A DNA stretch of 64,000 nucleotides from Saposhnikovia divaricata (lineage: Eukaryota > Streptophyta > Magnoliopsida > Apiales > Apiaceae): assembly GCA_036435485.1 (NCBI GenBank), contig CM071595.1, positions 102,974,580 to 103,038,579 of the forward strand, given 5' to 3'. The notes under the pieces were generated by a model that saw nothing but the letters and a program-made list of their open reading frames with translations, did not search any database and was not told the DNA's origin. The translations under genes and the position numbers were made by a program. Shown one piece after another: positions 43,402 through 55,865 of this stretch; position 1 is the stretch's first letter, and the number at the start of each line of letters is the position of its first letter.

Positions 43402-44690
43402 ATAAATCATTAGATCATCTCTAAAAAAAAGGTTGCATGTTTCAACAATATGACAAAGGATCTCTATTACTACTGTGCAAGATCCATGAAATGAACGTAA
43501 TTATGACAAAGCAAACTTTCATATAATCTAGTTTGTTATGTATTTGTTCCATATCACTTTTATAAATTATGTCCTTTTATTAGTGAATTGGTTTATAACA
43601 GAAAAATAAATATTATCTTTCAACCAAACAAATCCAATATATCGCGATCTTAAAGTAAAATATGGCTATTATAGTTTATGGTGATTACACTCAACTCGTT
43701 GGTAATAACAACTTAAAATGTATATTTTCAGTTTGGGAGTTTGTATGTTGGATTATTCTTTTTCTATTAAAACATGGTATATAAATTTTAGTTTTCTTTT
43801 ACTCGTAAAATAAGACATTTGAAAATGAGTATAACCTATCTTCTTTCTATTTTACTAAATTATTAAAATAAAATACTACCTATAAAATTGAAATCGAGTG
43901 TGTAATATATAAACATGTAATTACATTATTATATACGCGTCCTTTTAATTTAATTATCTGGTAAATAACACGAAATTCATTTTCCTTTAACAATGAGTAT
44001 ATTTTTTCAATATATATCATAAGAAAACGCTTACGTAGACCTAACAAATCATTTGTATTATGTACATTCATGTCATGTACTTTATGATCTTGCACAAAAT
44101 GACTTGAAATTAAATCGTGTATCCGAAATTCGAACACAAAATGACACTAAACTACACAAAAAAATTTCGCATACACGAAAAGAAATAAAATAAGCGAATA
44201 GAAAAACAATGACAATTACAAAATGACACTAAATTACACGAATTTTTTTCGCGCACACAAAAAGAAATAAAATACGCGAATAGAAAAACAATGACAATTA
44301 CATGAATATTATTATGTAACTATATAACTGAAAACAACATTAAGATGCTACAAAATAAAACATGGTGTAAAGTCTCGAACCCTCTTTTTTTTTCTTAATT
44401 TTGTTTCTTCTTAATAAGTATCTCTCTTTGTGTTGAATTTTTATACCATGTTATTAATATTTTTATCCATATCTTAGGCTTTGTTAATAATTATCTCGTT
44501 GGTGGGTTATATTTGCCGATATATTCAATTTTGTACTATCTTATGGGGAATGATAACTCCCCTTTTCTTTATCTTAATTTACTCTTTTTCGACAAATATC
44601 TCTCATTATTGAGAGTCTTAATGAGAGTCTTGTACCCCGTTGGTGAATTTTGTTTACGCATATATTGGATTTTGTTATGTTAGTTCTAGG
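43402..44690. repeat. Unknown dispersed repeat, copy 2
   Basis: The second copy of the repeat at 39775-41010, in the same orientation about 3.6 kb away. Inside it, 'acacgaaaagaaataaaata.gcgaatagaaaaacaatgac' occurs twice (about 44175 and 44257). No ORF is credible. Confidence 0.6.
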
Positions 44691-44885
44691 GATGGGCATT
44701 CACCCTGGCCCGCCCGATCCCGATCCGATCCCCGCACCGAACGGGGCGGGAATCGGGGATTTTTTCGGGTACGGGCCAGGGAGCGGGGACAATTGTTCAA
44801 AAAAACTGGGGAGCGGGCCGGGGCTGAGATTTTATGTCTCCCCGGCCCGATCCCCGACCTTCGCCCCGATTCTCAATCCCCGACT
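44691..44885. mobile_element. GC-rich hAT-like MITE fragment
   Basis: It begins tagggatgggcattcaccc and consists of cccgatcccg / cggggcggg words, strikingly GC-rich against an AT-rich background. MITEs of the hAT type often start tagggrtg. The matching end is missing, so it is truncated. Two overlapping ORFs here are a by-product of base composition. Confidence 0.4.
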
Positions 44886-44990
44886 TGATTCCACCACATT
44901 ATAATATATGTATATATATATATATATATATATCTATTATATAATAGTTTCTGTTATCTGTTATGAACAGTGTTTTTGTCCATTTTAAGT

Positions 44991-46380
44991 CTTCATCCAT
45001 GAATGATGTTTTAATTACAAAATTGCCACTCCTTCCCACACATGCTGTTTCAAATAAACAAAGCTTCCTACCGAAGCTTCCCATATTCACTTTGTTGATT
45101 TATCGAGGCCCTAACCCGTACTATCCAGAAGCTCTTTTTCAAAACTCTTACTGTTCCACTTTTCCAATCTTGCTGCTGAGGTCGATGATGGTGGTAATTA
45201 TTTGTTAAAGTCTTGATATTTTGATCGGAGATGAATATAACCGATGATCGTAGCTTATACCTAACCCATACACTGTGCTATTTTTATAGGTACGCGGCGA
45301 CGAAGATGATCCACCAGTAATACAAGTTTGCATATACAACCACCAGTAATACGAGTTTGTATATAATCTCTCTTTTTTATTTCCGCTTCTCACATCTCTC
45401 TTCTAGGGAGTATTTACTTGCAGGGCACATCAATTGTTTGATGACAATCTGAGATTCGTGTTTATGTAACCTTTTTTCTCCTCCTCTCGCTGATTTTGAT
45501 GCCATCATTTTCGAGTTTATGTAACTTTTTTGTTCCTCATTGCAGGTTAAAAGCTACCCACGAACTGTTTGATGGATTGCTTATGAGATTACATGCAGCA
45601 CTTAGTCGCAACGACCTTCGCCTTACATGCAGCACTTAGTCGCAACATTTGGTATGAGATTACAGTTGCTTCACCTCCTAGCTCAGGTATGCGTAATAGT
45701 ATTTTGCCTAGGTTTTTGTTTTAAGTAATGTGTACGAGTCAAAATTCCAACATGCCTTCTAAAAAGAACTTATTCACTTTAAGTCTTTAACAAATTCAAA
45801 ATGCAATGGGTAGTTTTATAAACTAATTTAAAGAAACTTTTCTCTTCTATTGTACTGAACATGGAGCCTGCTTCATTTAACGTGCAAACTATTTTTGAAT
45901 ATAAATTTTGTTTGGAAGTTGGGAGGAGCAGAGGACTTGATAATATCATGATTCTCAAAAGTAAAACCACTTGCATAAATACTTAAGTCTAAGTATAGTT
46001 TATCTTTTCTTCCATCCATACAAAATTGCATTTCTATGTTCCCAAGATTCGGCTTGCACTGCATGTATTTTCTTTCAAATTTACATGGTACATATGTTGA
46101 ATTATTTACTTATATGTTAGGCTTTTTCTTTTACTTCTACTTGGTGAGTGTGTCTAAATATTTATTCACCCGTAGAGACCCAAATGTGGTCAATGATGCT
46201 AACAACCAGTTTTAATTCACTGTAAAATTCAATGAAATGCTGAAGAAGCCCTGCACATTAAAGAAACAAATAGCAAAGGACATTGGGAAATATAGAAGGT
46301 TGGTTATTTGTCAATGATACTAATAAAGACCAAGAAGGACCAAAATGAGAACTCTATATATGATAGAATACTTAAAATTA
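44991..46380. other. Inside of Helitron candidate, left part, no gene
   Basis: Short frames only. A possible captured exon lies at about 45546-45615: 'tgcag' followed by LKATHELFDGLLMRLHAALS. 'ttacatgcagcacttagtcgcaac' occurs twice in a row (about 45590 and 45624). The source gene is not recognised. Confidence 0.3.
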
Positions 46381-48995
46381 TCTATGTATATAATAGTTTC
46401 TGTTGCCTGTCCAATATTGCAGTAGGTTGTAGGAAATATTTTCCAAGGAAGAACATGCAAGGAATGAAGCTGTAGGAAGTGATTATCTGCAAGAAATGTA
46501 GATAACTTTAATATTTTTTTATTTTACAAATATAAAGGGTACGAGGCACTGCTGGAGGCAGTGCCGAGGAACATTATTATAATATATATTTACGATTTAA
46601 AATTAGCATAAATACAACTATCCAAGTAATTTCCTTCCCGATAAAAAATATCATTATATTTGTAAAATTCAGTACAATTGCTTTGTATGTTCTCTTAGTT
46701 TTAGATCCATGTTTGTCATAATGAAAATGCAAGGAAATATTGCAAACATACTGTCCAATATTGCAGTAGGTTGTAGGAAATATTTTCCAAGGAAGAACAT
46801 GCAAGGAATGAAGCTGTAAGAAGTGATTATCTGCAAAGAATGTAGATAACTTTAATATTTTTTTATTTTACAGATATAAAGGGTACGAGGCGCTGCCGGA
46901 GGCAGTGCCGAGGAACATTATTATAAAATATATTTATGATTTAAAATTAGCGTAAATACAACTATCCAAGTAATTTCCTTCCCGATAAAAAATATCAATA
47001 TATTTAAATTCTAAAAGACATTGTTACCCTTGCTTCAAGTTTTTTTTTTTGTTTTTTTGTATTATTTTTTTACAAATATATGACTTCTAATGTAAATTAA
47101 TATATTACCAATTGATTTGCATATTCAATCATCGTCTCTTTCGGGTAAATTTATACTTGATATTGCAAAGACAAATTGTTTCTCTTAGTCTTCGATTGTT
47201 ATCAAGATTTACAGTGATTTATCGCGTTTTCATTATTAGTTAATTAGTTAATAGTGCAATTTTCAAATATTGTGAGACCAAGATCCCAAATAGGCACCAA
47301 CATTTATCAGGTAATCCTTTAAGTACCCTCTATATCTTTGTCCTACAATTCCGATTATGAATGTTTCTAAATTTCATTTACATCAACCTGAAAATTTCAA
47401 CTAATTTAAAGTTGACGCTACAGTTTCCACCACGTGACAACTTATTAGCAAGATTAGTGACTTCTGAAAAGTAGACACACAATCAAGTTCTACAGGACAC
47501 TGTTCCTCGCGCAATCGGTACACTCATAATCAACTTCTGAAAAGCACTCCTAATTATTTTGCAACAACCCCATTGTTGCTGTCCATGTAATGTTTAGGTT
47601 ATGGTGTCAAATAATTCACTTTTCGAGGTCGATTTCACATGATGCTTGATGATCTTGCTAATATGTTTTATATTAGAAATAACACAATCTGATATGATCT
47701 CGCTGGAACTGGAATAACCACCCCCAAAGTTGCTGGAGTTTAAGCATTTGCTCTCAGCCTATTTGACTCTGAGGTGATCTAATAATTGATATGTTTGGTG
47801 GCAGAGATTGCTACAGGCTACAACTTTTCTTTTTTACATCACTGGTGATATTCTTGATTGTTATTTACTCTATATGTATCCCCATAAGTAATAACTTTTG
47901 AGATATAGGTTTGCCGTTGTTATACTTGATTTTATTGGTCCTTTAGTTTGTAGTAATTTGCTCTTTATTTCTTCTTATTCTTCTATTATCTATAATTTTG
48001 TATTGCTTACAAATTTTTCAAACATTTAAAATTAATATATTATACTTAAATTGCCACAATAGAATATGTTTAAAATCTAAGATTAGAGATAGTTAATATT
48101 TTTGCATTATCTACAGTTGCGAGCTTGGAAAAAAATCATCACGGGTTCTATATTATTTGAAATTATGGGATTTCAAGCATAACATTGTATTCAAATACAA
48201 ATTAGTCTTTAGCTTTCAAATTGATATTTCTTTTAATCTTCCCGTAGTTTTGTAGTGTGATAGTACTAGGTAAAAAATAGAATGGAGATCATGGTACACT
48301 ATTTTCTCCCTTTTTCCTTGACACAATTTACTAACATTCTAACACTACATTTAAGTTTTGATTTTCAATTAAGCCAAAATTTATAGGGCTACATGTGTGA
48401 CTCTTTTGCTATTATATCACTTTTGTTTTGTTACTGGATGATTAGCTAAGAAGTACTAACTCTCATAGACACCTTCATGCGTAAATATTTACAAGGAGTC
48501 AGCTTCTACAACTTTTATAACAAGCCTACATGCATGGTGGACGAACAAATATAAGTATAGTTCTAATTTGTTTGTTAAGTTAGTTGAACAATATTATGGG
48601 GTTAACTTGATTGCTGATGGTTAAAACAGGAGATTATGATATATTTTAGTGTTTTGGGTTTGGATGTAATGTCTTCTATTTCTTTGTTTTATCAATGCTA
48701 CTAAATTGTTAAGAATTACCTCCGTCCTTTTTCCTTTTTTTAATAGTTTGGTTTAGTAGATTTTCTTTCTTATTGTAAATATTTGAGGAAAATATTAGTG
48801 TTTTATAATCTCACATTTTTGTCTTGGCTAAATTCAAGAATTTAATAATCAACCTTCGTGTTTATTTATGTGGAGTATGTGCAGTTCGACATGATCTTTA
48901 GTTTCATCGTAATTGTAAATTATTAGGTTTTTTAATTTAGAACTGATTTTGTACTTTCGAAATATTAAAAACACCACGTGTGCGTAGCACGGGTA
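46381..48995 (+). mobile_element. Inner Helitron-like unit
   Basis: It starts TCTATGTATATAATAGTTTCTG after an A, closely like the outer left end at 44933. Near 48975-48992 is a hairpin cgtg-tgcgtag-cacg followed by 'ggtatataatgtta', closely like the outer right end but without CTAG. It is probably a second, decayed copy of the same family inside the larger one. Confidence 0.35.
46407..47005. repeat. Tandem duplication of 344 bp containing a GC-rich palindrome
   Basis: 46407-46750 is repeated from 46751 (about 255 bp of the second copy). Each copy carries 'ggcactgctggaggcagtgcc' or its near-twin, a hairpin with 8-bp arms, near 46543 and 46887. The copies differ by few bases, so the duplication is fairly recent. 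Confidence 0.85.
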
Positions 48996-49040
48996 TATAA
49001 TGTTACTTATTGCGATTTATAATGTTGCTTACAAAATGCA
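47006..49040. other. AT-rich sequence without visible genes
   Basis: About 2 kb with no ORF above background and no repeat that I could pair, apart from the hairpin near 48975 described with the inner Helitron-like unit. Confidence 0.5.
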
Positions 49041-49043
49041 TAG

Positions 49044-49116
49044 GAACGGAGTAGCTATCATGAGTACATGAAACTTAAGCACCGCTATGATTCCCTAAAA
49101 CAATTAGAAAGGCAAG
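49044..49116 (+). pseudogene. Possible captured MADS-box K-domain exon
   Basis: A frame reads SSYHEYMKLKHRYDSLKQLE, which resembles the start of the K domain of SEPALLATA/AGL2-like MADS proteins (YxEYLKLKxRYExLQ). The segment has the size of a small MADS K-domain exon and is followed by 'gtttataag', a possible splice donor. No other MADS exons are present. It sits within a candidate Helitron, and such elements often carry gene pieces. The match is short, so this may be chance. Confidence 0.25.
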
Positions 49117-49444
49117 TTTATAAGTACAACTACTTTTGTTAATTATTTGGATTGTGTAAAATATATATGTCCTACTTTTAACAACTTAATTTTAGGTACA
49201 GAGAGAGCTATGATCACATTAATGGTTCTTATATTTTTCAAATCTTCGGCCGGATGTTTTCAATTTGTATAGATTCATGGGAGTATATCAGTTATTCAAT
49301 TTATCATCCTGACATCAAACCGACGACATGTATTTTAAATGTACTACAGAGCTTGAACTTTGTTTCATGGCTTTTGCACTTAACGTACAAATTTAAATTA
49401 GCAGGGGAAAACATGCATAAGTGTTGGTACATATAATGTGATGA

Positions 49445-51144
49445 TTTAGTTTGTCCTTAATATCCAACCGTTACATAGTCATATCTTAAAAGTAAGTTCT
49501 TTTCTTTTTCTTATATCCTACAAACATGTTATACAAATGAGAATTAGTTTATTTCTAATTTCTCTAACCTTTTCAGCCAACGTCCCTAACGAATGCTTAT
49601 AGTTTTAATTCCTATATTTTCTATCATGTTTATATTGTATCTTTAACTGTTATGCCTCTTACTAAACTAATGTGGTTAATGAGGATGTGTATCCAAGAGG
49701 TGTTCATAATATTTAACAACTATTGCATTGATATACTCTAATGGTAAAGTTTTGTATCCTACTTCCTAATGCACTCAAATATAGTATATAAACACAAGTT
49801 TATCATGTGAGAATTTATGTAATAGTAATAAAATGACAACAGACTTAAATTATATTGTTAAGGAGATATGTCGACTTCATCGTCAGGTGCATGTTTTAGA
49901 CCGAAGGGAATCCATGGGATATGTCATATTTGATGGATATGCAATTTCTGCCGAAAATGATTATATGTTAATGCACAGACCATAGAAAGGGACCCAATAT
50001 CTTAGAAAAATTCAGAAAGCTTTAAGCCAGATAGACTCATCACTCATGAATAGTAGTACTAATTTTAAGGGTAAAGATGTTGAGTTGCTGCCCCTGCCTG
50101 TTGGTGTTGGTGGAAGAGATTGTCCAACTATTGTTTTCAAGATAACATTTATTGAACTTTCTATACCAGGTTTATGATCTTGATATAATAGAACTTTTTG
50201 GCATCTTAATTATGTAAGATTTTGCATCTCAAAATGAACTTGAACTATGAGTTTTTCTGAACATGAGGAAGTTTTAGTTGACATGGACCTTGATAACATT
50301 TCTGGTGTTTTCTAAAGTTGTCTGGGCTCTATGGATTCTGGTAGTTCCCTCTTTAGTTAAAGACTTTTTTGCTCCCGGAATCAGTGTTCGTGTTCTCTGG
50401 TAGTTCCCTCCTTTGCTTTTCTGCTTCTTCTGTTCCCTATGTTGTGATTGTCATTGTAGTTATGTTGATATTTTAGCTTTCTTTTGACAAGGATATATTA
50501 TTTTTCCTATTTATTTTTTCCTGTTAGTTAGGGTTAAGACTATCATTCCCTGCAATGGTGTGTGTAACTTATTATTGTAGGTGACCGCAATCAATGTTTT
50601 AATTATAATGATATTTTGAAATTAGAATTGAAAATATTTGTAATTCTTATGTATTTACATATATACCAATAAAATCTCATACTAGCTAGCTATAATACAT
50701 TTATGAGTTTATAATATCCGTCAATTGTTAAAATAATATAAATAATGGTTATTTATAATATGCAAATATTTCTTACATTGTTGTTTTCGAATAATGTTGC
50801 TAGAACATCCATTCGTGACAAACTCACAGCAGGTATATGTTTTGTCTGAACAGTTTGTTTAATACTTTTTTTTTTTCTTTGTAACGTGGATCATATTTGA
50901 ATCAGTGTTATTTAAGAGGAACATTCAGTTAAAAAATATGATAAAGTTCAAGTATCTACATGTGTAGGGAGCACACAAAGGAAGGTGTCTAATAGGTTAT
51001 TTCTCTATCCTCTCTTGCTCATTTCGAACTTTAAAAAGAAAATCACATTAAAAAAAGCAAATCCAAGTTGCAAGTTTTGAATGATTGCTCAAGATATAAC
51101 CTTTGAATTATAATTTTTATGTAGTGAGATGAACCAAAAAACAT
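49445..51144. other. AT-rich stretch with one unrecognised coding-like piece
   Basis: At about 49861-49990 a frame reads KEICRLHRQVHVLDRRESMG and on to a stop. After it, about 50001-50165, KDVELLPLPVGVGGRDCPT. Both look more protein-like than the surroundings, but I recognise no family. The rest is AT-rich without features. Confidence 0.3.
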
Positions 51145-51645
51145 TTGGTGAAATTGCTGATTTCACTGGCTGCCTCTATGAAGGTCATTGTTCATGGTAT
51201 AACATTTGATAATCCCATGTCTATTGAGAATCCTACAGTTGTTGGTGCTATCTTGAGGAATACTCATGATTTGATGGCGCGAGGAGTTCTTGGTCATTTT
51301 CTTGGCCTTTCTTCTCTAGGTAACCAACTTTTAGCCATAATTACTGGCATGAGGGGAGCGTTTTGGGAGGGAGGCAGAAGGGTCATAGTAGAAACGAACA
51401 ACTTTGGAGGCTTTTGCACTTCCCAAGTTTTTTCATCAAGGTGTTCCAGAGAATGTGGTTGACATTTTTCAGCAGATCTCTTAACTCGCAAAGTTGATAA
51501 GAAGTGGAAGTGCAAAATCAGGTATGTATACCCAAGAAAGAATAACTTGGCAACTTATATTACCTGCATTAATGGTAAACATATGAACATAGTACGTATT
51601 ATGGATGAACTGGATGAGAAGGATGGTGGATATCTTGGACCTTGA
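51145..51645 (+). pseudogene. Fragment of a plant RNase H-like (RVT_3) domain gene
   Basis: The frame at 51145-51410 reads ...VVGAILRNTHDLMARGVLGH..., GNQLLAIITGMRGAFWEGG and RRVIVETNN. After a frameshift near 51410 it continues HQGVPENVVDIFQQIS and KWKCKIRYVYPRKNNLATYI, ending near 51645. The pattern G-x-LR-[DN] ... LxAIxxGLxxA ... IIVETD is that of the RNase H-like RVT_3 domain common in plant genomes, often retroelement-derived. The acidic catalytic residues are partly lost (ETNN in place of ETD). It lacks other domains and is not functional. Confidence 0.45.
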
Positions 51646-52017
51646 CATGGATTTTGAGACCCATGAAAGTTTAATGAAGTTCCGCTGCAAGATGAAGAAC
51701 TGCATTTGTTTTAGATGGCCAAAAATGGTGTGGAAGTTCTTGGAGGTGGGTTCTTGGCTGAAGTAGTTGAAGGTTAATGTGTTGTGAAAGTGTTGAAAAT
51801 CCATGATGTCAGTTGTGAAGATCATCTTGATGATGAAGATGCCAGATGCCCCGCTTGATCGGGTCTGGGGGAGAATTCTAATTGCATGGTTTTGAGGTCA
51901 GGGGTTTTAGTGTCATGGTGTCTTTAGATGTAATGGGGTGTGGTTTTATATATATTTTGTGAAGATAGTGTTGTATTGTCTTCTGATTTTTTAATTTTTG
52001 TATTTTTGTGGGTGTGG
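51646..52017. other. Short stretch without identified genes
   Basis: It follows the RNase H-like fragment, with no ORF of interest. It could be the untranslated end of the captured piece. Confidence 0.4.
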
Positions 52018-52025
52018 GTTTCAGG

Positions 52026-52821
52026 TAGGGGTGTACATGGGTTGGCCAAACCGACCAACCCGAACCAAACCGGCCCTATTTTCGGCCGACCCAACCCGAA
52101 AAATTAGAAACCGTTACGTAATTGGGTAAAATCGACTCCAACCCGACTTTAATGGGTTGGGTATGGGTTTGGATTATTTTGGACCAACCCAACCCAACCC
52201 GGAAGGCATTTTAGTAAATATATGTAGGGGTAGTTTAGTAAGCAACGTGTGTAGTATTTGGTACTCGGTAGTACTAGGAATAACTCTGAAACGATTAAGG
52301 ACAGAAAGGGCTTTAGCACAAACAAAAGTAATAACACTGTCAACTATACTATTATTAGTTGTGAGCTAGACTTAAAACATGAATAATTAAACTATATCTG
52401 TTTCTCTGTGCAGTAACCAAAGTTTCTCAAACATACTATGTTGCCAAGGTCTTGTTTCGCTGCTTCAACTTATATCTCGTGTTGGCACTGGATAGACACT
52501 AGCTAAATGTCTTGTAAGTTGTAACTGCTCATCTAGCCCAGCATAACCAATAAAATATACAGCTAAAACTCATCAGACTATTTATTTGATTTTGTATTTT
52601 TTTTGCATTTTGGGTTAATTATTTTTTTGCATATCCAGCTTGTTTATTTAATTTTTATATTTAAGCAGCCCATTCAAACCGACCCAAACCGACCTATAAC
52701 AAATAGGGTTGGGTTACAATTTAATTTTTATGGGTTGGGTTAAAAATTTTCAAACCGATTTAAAATGGGTTGGGTCGTTTTAATGCTCCAACCCGGCCAA
52801 CCCGGCCCGTGTACACCCCTA
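52026..52821. mobile_element. hAT-superfamily non-autonomous element (MITE-like)
   Basis: 796 bp with terminal inverted repeats taggggtgtacatgg / gtgtacacccct(a), flanked by a perfect 8-bp duplication gtttcagg (52018-52025 and 52822-52829). Eight-base duplications and a (c/t)aggggtg start are hAT traits. Both arms are rich in cccaaccc / gggttgg words for about 180 bp and are roughly complementary. No transposase. Confidence 0.88.
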
Positions 52822-52829
52822 GTTTCAGG

Positions 52830-54505
52830 TGCTGGGCTTCATTCTGTTTTTAATTTTTTTTGGGTATGTGTTTGAGGTGCTAGGCTGCTGTCATGTATCC
52901 TACTAACTGAGCTTTTATCACGTTGTTAACTATTTCTTATTTGTAATTTTAAAGTTGTTTACTTTATTTTTTTGGATTTATATAAATATAATTTTCTAAA
53001 CAAAAAAAGATATAACAAAAATCTGTAAGTGATAAATTACTAGCTCATATCTTAATTAGCAAGAGGTTATATGCAACAAAAATATATTGCTATTTTATGT
53101 AACATAAAAGTTTGGAGCATTTGCCACAACATCTATATATTTTTAAATTGAACAGATATTGGATAACAGTAATATTTGTTTATTGTACCCAATAACTGTT
53201 AATATTGTTTTATATAATTTATAAGAAAATCTTGATTTTCTAGAGTGTGCTTCCTTTTATTTAATATCAATTTTATATAATTTATAAGAAAATCTTGATT
53301 TTCCTTTTATTGAATATCAATGAGCCAGTTACAATTTTTTTTTATCTTTGGAAATAGTTTATGTTAAGTTTACTCTTCTATTGTTTTATATTTATTTGAT
53401 TTTATATATGAAGAATGATATCATGGTTTGAAATTCTGTACAACCATTGAGTCGTAATTGGACATTGTGTCTTTTTGGAATGGGTCGTTCTGTTTATCTG
53501 TTATTTAATGTTTGAAGAATGCAAGGACTTGCTATTAGAGGATAACAAAAACTTCTGTATACTATATATTATATTTTTAAATAATATTACTTATAATATT
53601 TATATAACTTGAATTTACTAATATTTAAACTCATACAGGGAATTCAGTAAAATATAATAAAAAAGTTACTTTATGTGAAGAACAAAAAAGTATTTTTATT
53701 AATATGAACGAGTCGAGGGATCGCTGTGAGGCGAGCCCGAGAAAGTTACAAATATATATAACTTAACAACAACATTTTAAAAAAATATCTAAATAGTAAT
53801 TTATCTTATCTACTAACTACTGTTAAATTTTAGTCGATTATATTCTTTTAAATGTTTTTTAACAAAAAAATATTTTTCTCACTATTTATACTGGAGAAGT
53901 GAAATATCTTTGCACCTATTCAATTTTTGAAAGAATTGTTGGATGATAATTCAATCGGATCATATTAATGATTCTATACATTACAAATATAATTTTGTTA
54001 GAATTATAAAAATTATTAACATTTGTTTGATTTATTTTTTAACAAATTATTTCAATAATATACTCAACACAATTATTATATATTTGATATTTATTGTTAA
54101 AATAAATTTATCAATATTATGTGTCAATCTTTAGTAAATATCAATTCAAACCAAATTTAATGAGTAATATTATTAATAATGTGAGAAAATATCAAAATAT
54201 CTCATTTTTTATATTTATTTGTTCAAAATATCCATTTTCATAAATACTAACTAAAATAGTTATTTTGGTCATATACTCCATTGTGGAGTCTCACCCAATG
54301 GGCGTATCATCCTAAAACTCCAAATACTTAATGAGTATTTAGGATCATATTTAGTTAATATAGATATTTTTAACATATTTTTTAAAAATTAAATATTCTG
54401 GATCTTCACCCAAATATATTAATGCAACAAAATTATTTTTCTGTATTTATTTTTCTTAAAAAATAGTAAGTAATATAGGTCCGTGTGCGAAGCACGGGCA
54501 TATTA
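52830..54505. other. AT-rich right part of the Helitron candidate
   Basis: There is no gene. A small GC-rich island 'cgagtcgagggatcgctg...gcgagcccgag' lies at 53710-53742. A direct duplication of 'ttttatataatttataagaaaatcttgattttc' lies near 53208-53300. The hairpin that ends the element starts at 54481. Confidence 0.5.
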
Positions 54506-54509
54506 CTAG

Positions 54510-55265
54510 TATAACTTAACTTTTGAAGGCGTAATTAAATCAGTGTGCTATATATTTTTTTAAATTTAAGAAATTTTTAATTCAGTACTATCATATTTAT
54601 AAAATTTGATACTACCTTATGATTTTATATTGAGAGTTTGAGATGTTAAAGTATTATATATTATAGATAAAATAGATGTATTAATATATTATTTTTTTAA
54701 TAAAATAACCATTGTATTTAAAATAAAATTGTTAAGAAACCACAATAAGGAATTATGATGACAATGATATTATTGTTTTAATTTTAGTGATTAATTCTGA
54801 CGGCTCTAATATACATTTATGAAAATAAATCCTTAATATATATTAGTGTAATTATGATTAATTGTAAATCAAAATAGGGGTAAATTAGTTAATATTTTGA
54901 AAATCAGTTAATGTTATATTTTTTAATAATCCTGATTGATTTTAATTTAAAATAGTAATTTAAGATAAATATATTTGACATTAAAAAATAGGTATGTTAA
55001 ATCAAGTAACTACTAAACTTAAATTAGAATTAACCAATCATGATTAGAATAGTAAGATGTTAAATCAAGTAACTACTATATTTAAATTAAAATTGTTAAC
55101 CAACCATGATTAGTAAAGTAAAATGAGAATGTTAAATAAGGAAATTTTTTAATATAATATGATTGGTCTAAATTTTAAAGATGGTCTCTGATTGGTCCTA
55201 AAATAATTCATAATTATCTGATTGCCTAACTACCTCTTAATTGTACATGGGTAGACTCAGGTATT
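54510..55265 (-). mobile_element. Helitron-like repeat, minus strand, related to 41.9-42.96 kb
   Basis: Collinear with about 41900-42963, with gaps. Both end in 'attataataaagga', i.e. TCCTTTATTATAAT on the minus strand preceded by A. The left boundary is unclear. No ORF. Confidence 0.45.
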
Positions 55266-55367
55266 ATAATAAAGGATATTCAAAAATAATATTCTGAATT
55301 TTTATAATATGCATGTAAACAAAAAAGAAGTAATCATTTAAAAAAAATTAATATGTAAAAATATATT

Positions 55368-55865
55368 TGTTGTGGAACGAAAAGTAGGGTGCATTTAATG
55401 CTAGGATTTATGGAAGCTTCGAGTTTTAATGGCTGATCAAGTGTTTCGTGACTTAACTCGGGTCCTCACAAGATGCCTACGTATCTTGCAAATATCAAGA
55501 ATCAAGCCAAAAAACGTAGTTCTGTTTGTGTGGAATCGGATCCTTATATAGGCGTTGAGAACCCTAGAATCATAGTAGAATTAGGTGTCTTGGTGGGCAA
55601 GCCACAAATTAGGCCCAATTCTAGATCCTTCCGGATGGAAGGTGGATAAACATTGAAATTGTATGTCTTGGAGATCACTCCAAAGATGATTTGGTGTCCT
55701 TTTGGAGTCAATAACGGAGTCTTTTATTTGGCTGATTTAATAGCTACGAAATTATTATCATAATTAGGGTTTTGGGCCTCATAAATGGGCTTTGACCTTG
55801 GACCATCTAGGTTCATTTAATGTGTCATTAAATGTATTTCTAGGGCTTATTTCCAGCCCATATCA
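55368..55865 (-). repeat. 3' LTR of the second Tat element
   Basis: tgttgtgg ... catatca on the + strand, i.e. tgatatggg ... ccacaaca on the element's strand. It is the same length (498 bp) as the 5' LTR of the first Tat element and shares blocks such as 'tgcctacgtatctt' and 'atcaagccaaaaaacgtagt'. It is followed by the complement of the polypurine tract (tttgccccccaac, 55866-55878). Confidence 0.88.

Larger units (their letters stand above)
44933..54509 (+). mobile_element. Candidate 9.6 kb Helitron with captured fragments
   Basis: The left end TCTATTATATAATAGTTTC follows an A (44932). The right end has the hairpin ccgtg-tgcgaag-cacgg (54481-54497), then 'gcatatta' and CTAG (54506-54509), followed by T (54510). 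A 5' TC, a hairpin shortly before CTRR and insertion between A and T are the Helitron rules. No Rep/helicase gene is visible, so it would be non-autonomous. It contains a second Helitron-like 5' end at 46381, a hAT MITE, and scraps that look like gene pieces. That both ends belong to one element is inference. Confidence 0.45.

Noticed and set aside
44640..44904. Two Pro/Gly/Arg-rich ORFs
   Set aside because: They result from the GC-rich words of a MITE fragment, open in two frames at once.
50040..50165. Coding-like piece KDVELLPLPVGVGG as part of a host gene
   Set aside because: No family recognised and no adjacent exon or splice sites with support. Mentioned only within the surrounding stretch.
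53703..53745. GC-rich island as a Helitron end
   Set aside because: It has no CTAG-type end and no clean hairpin, so I could not support a boundary.
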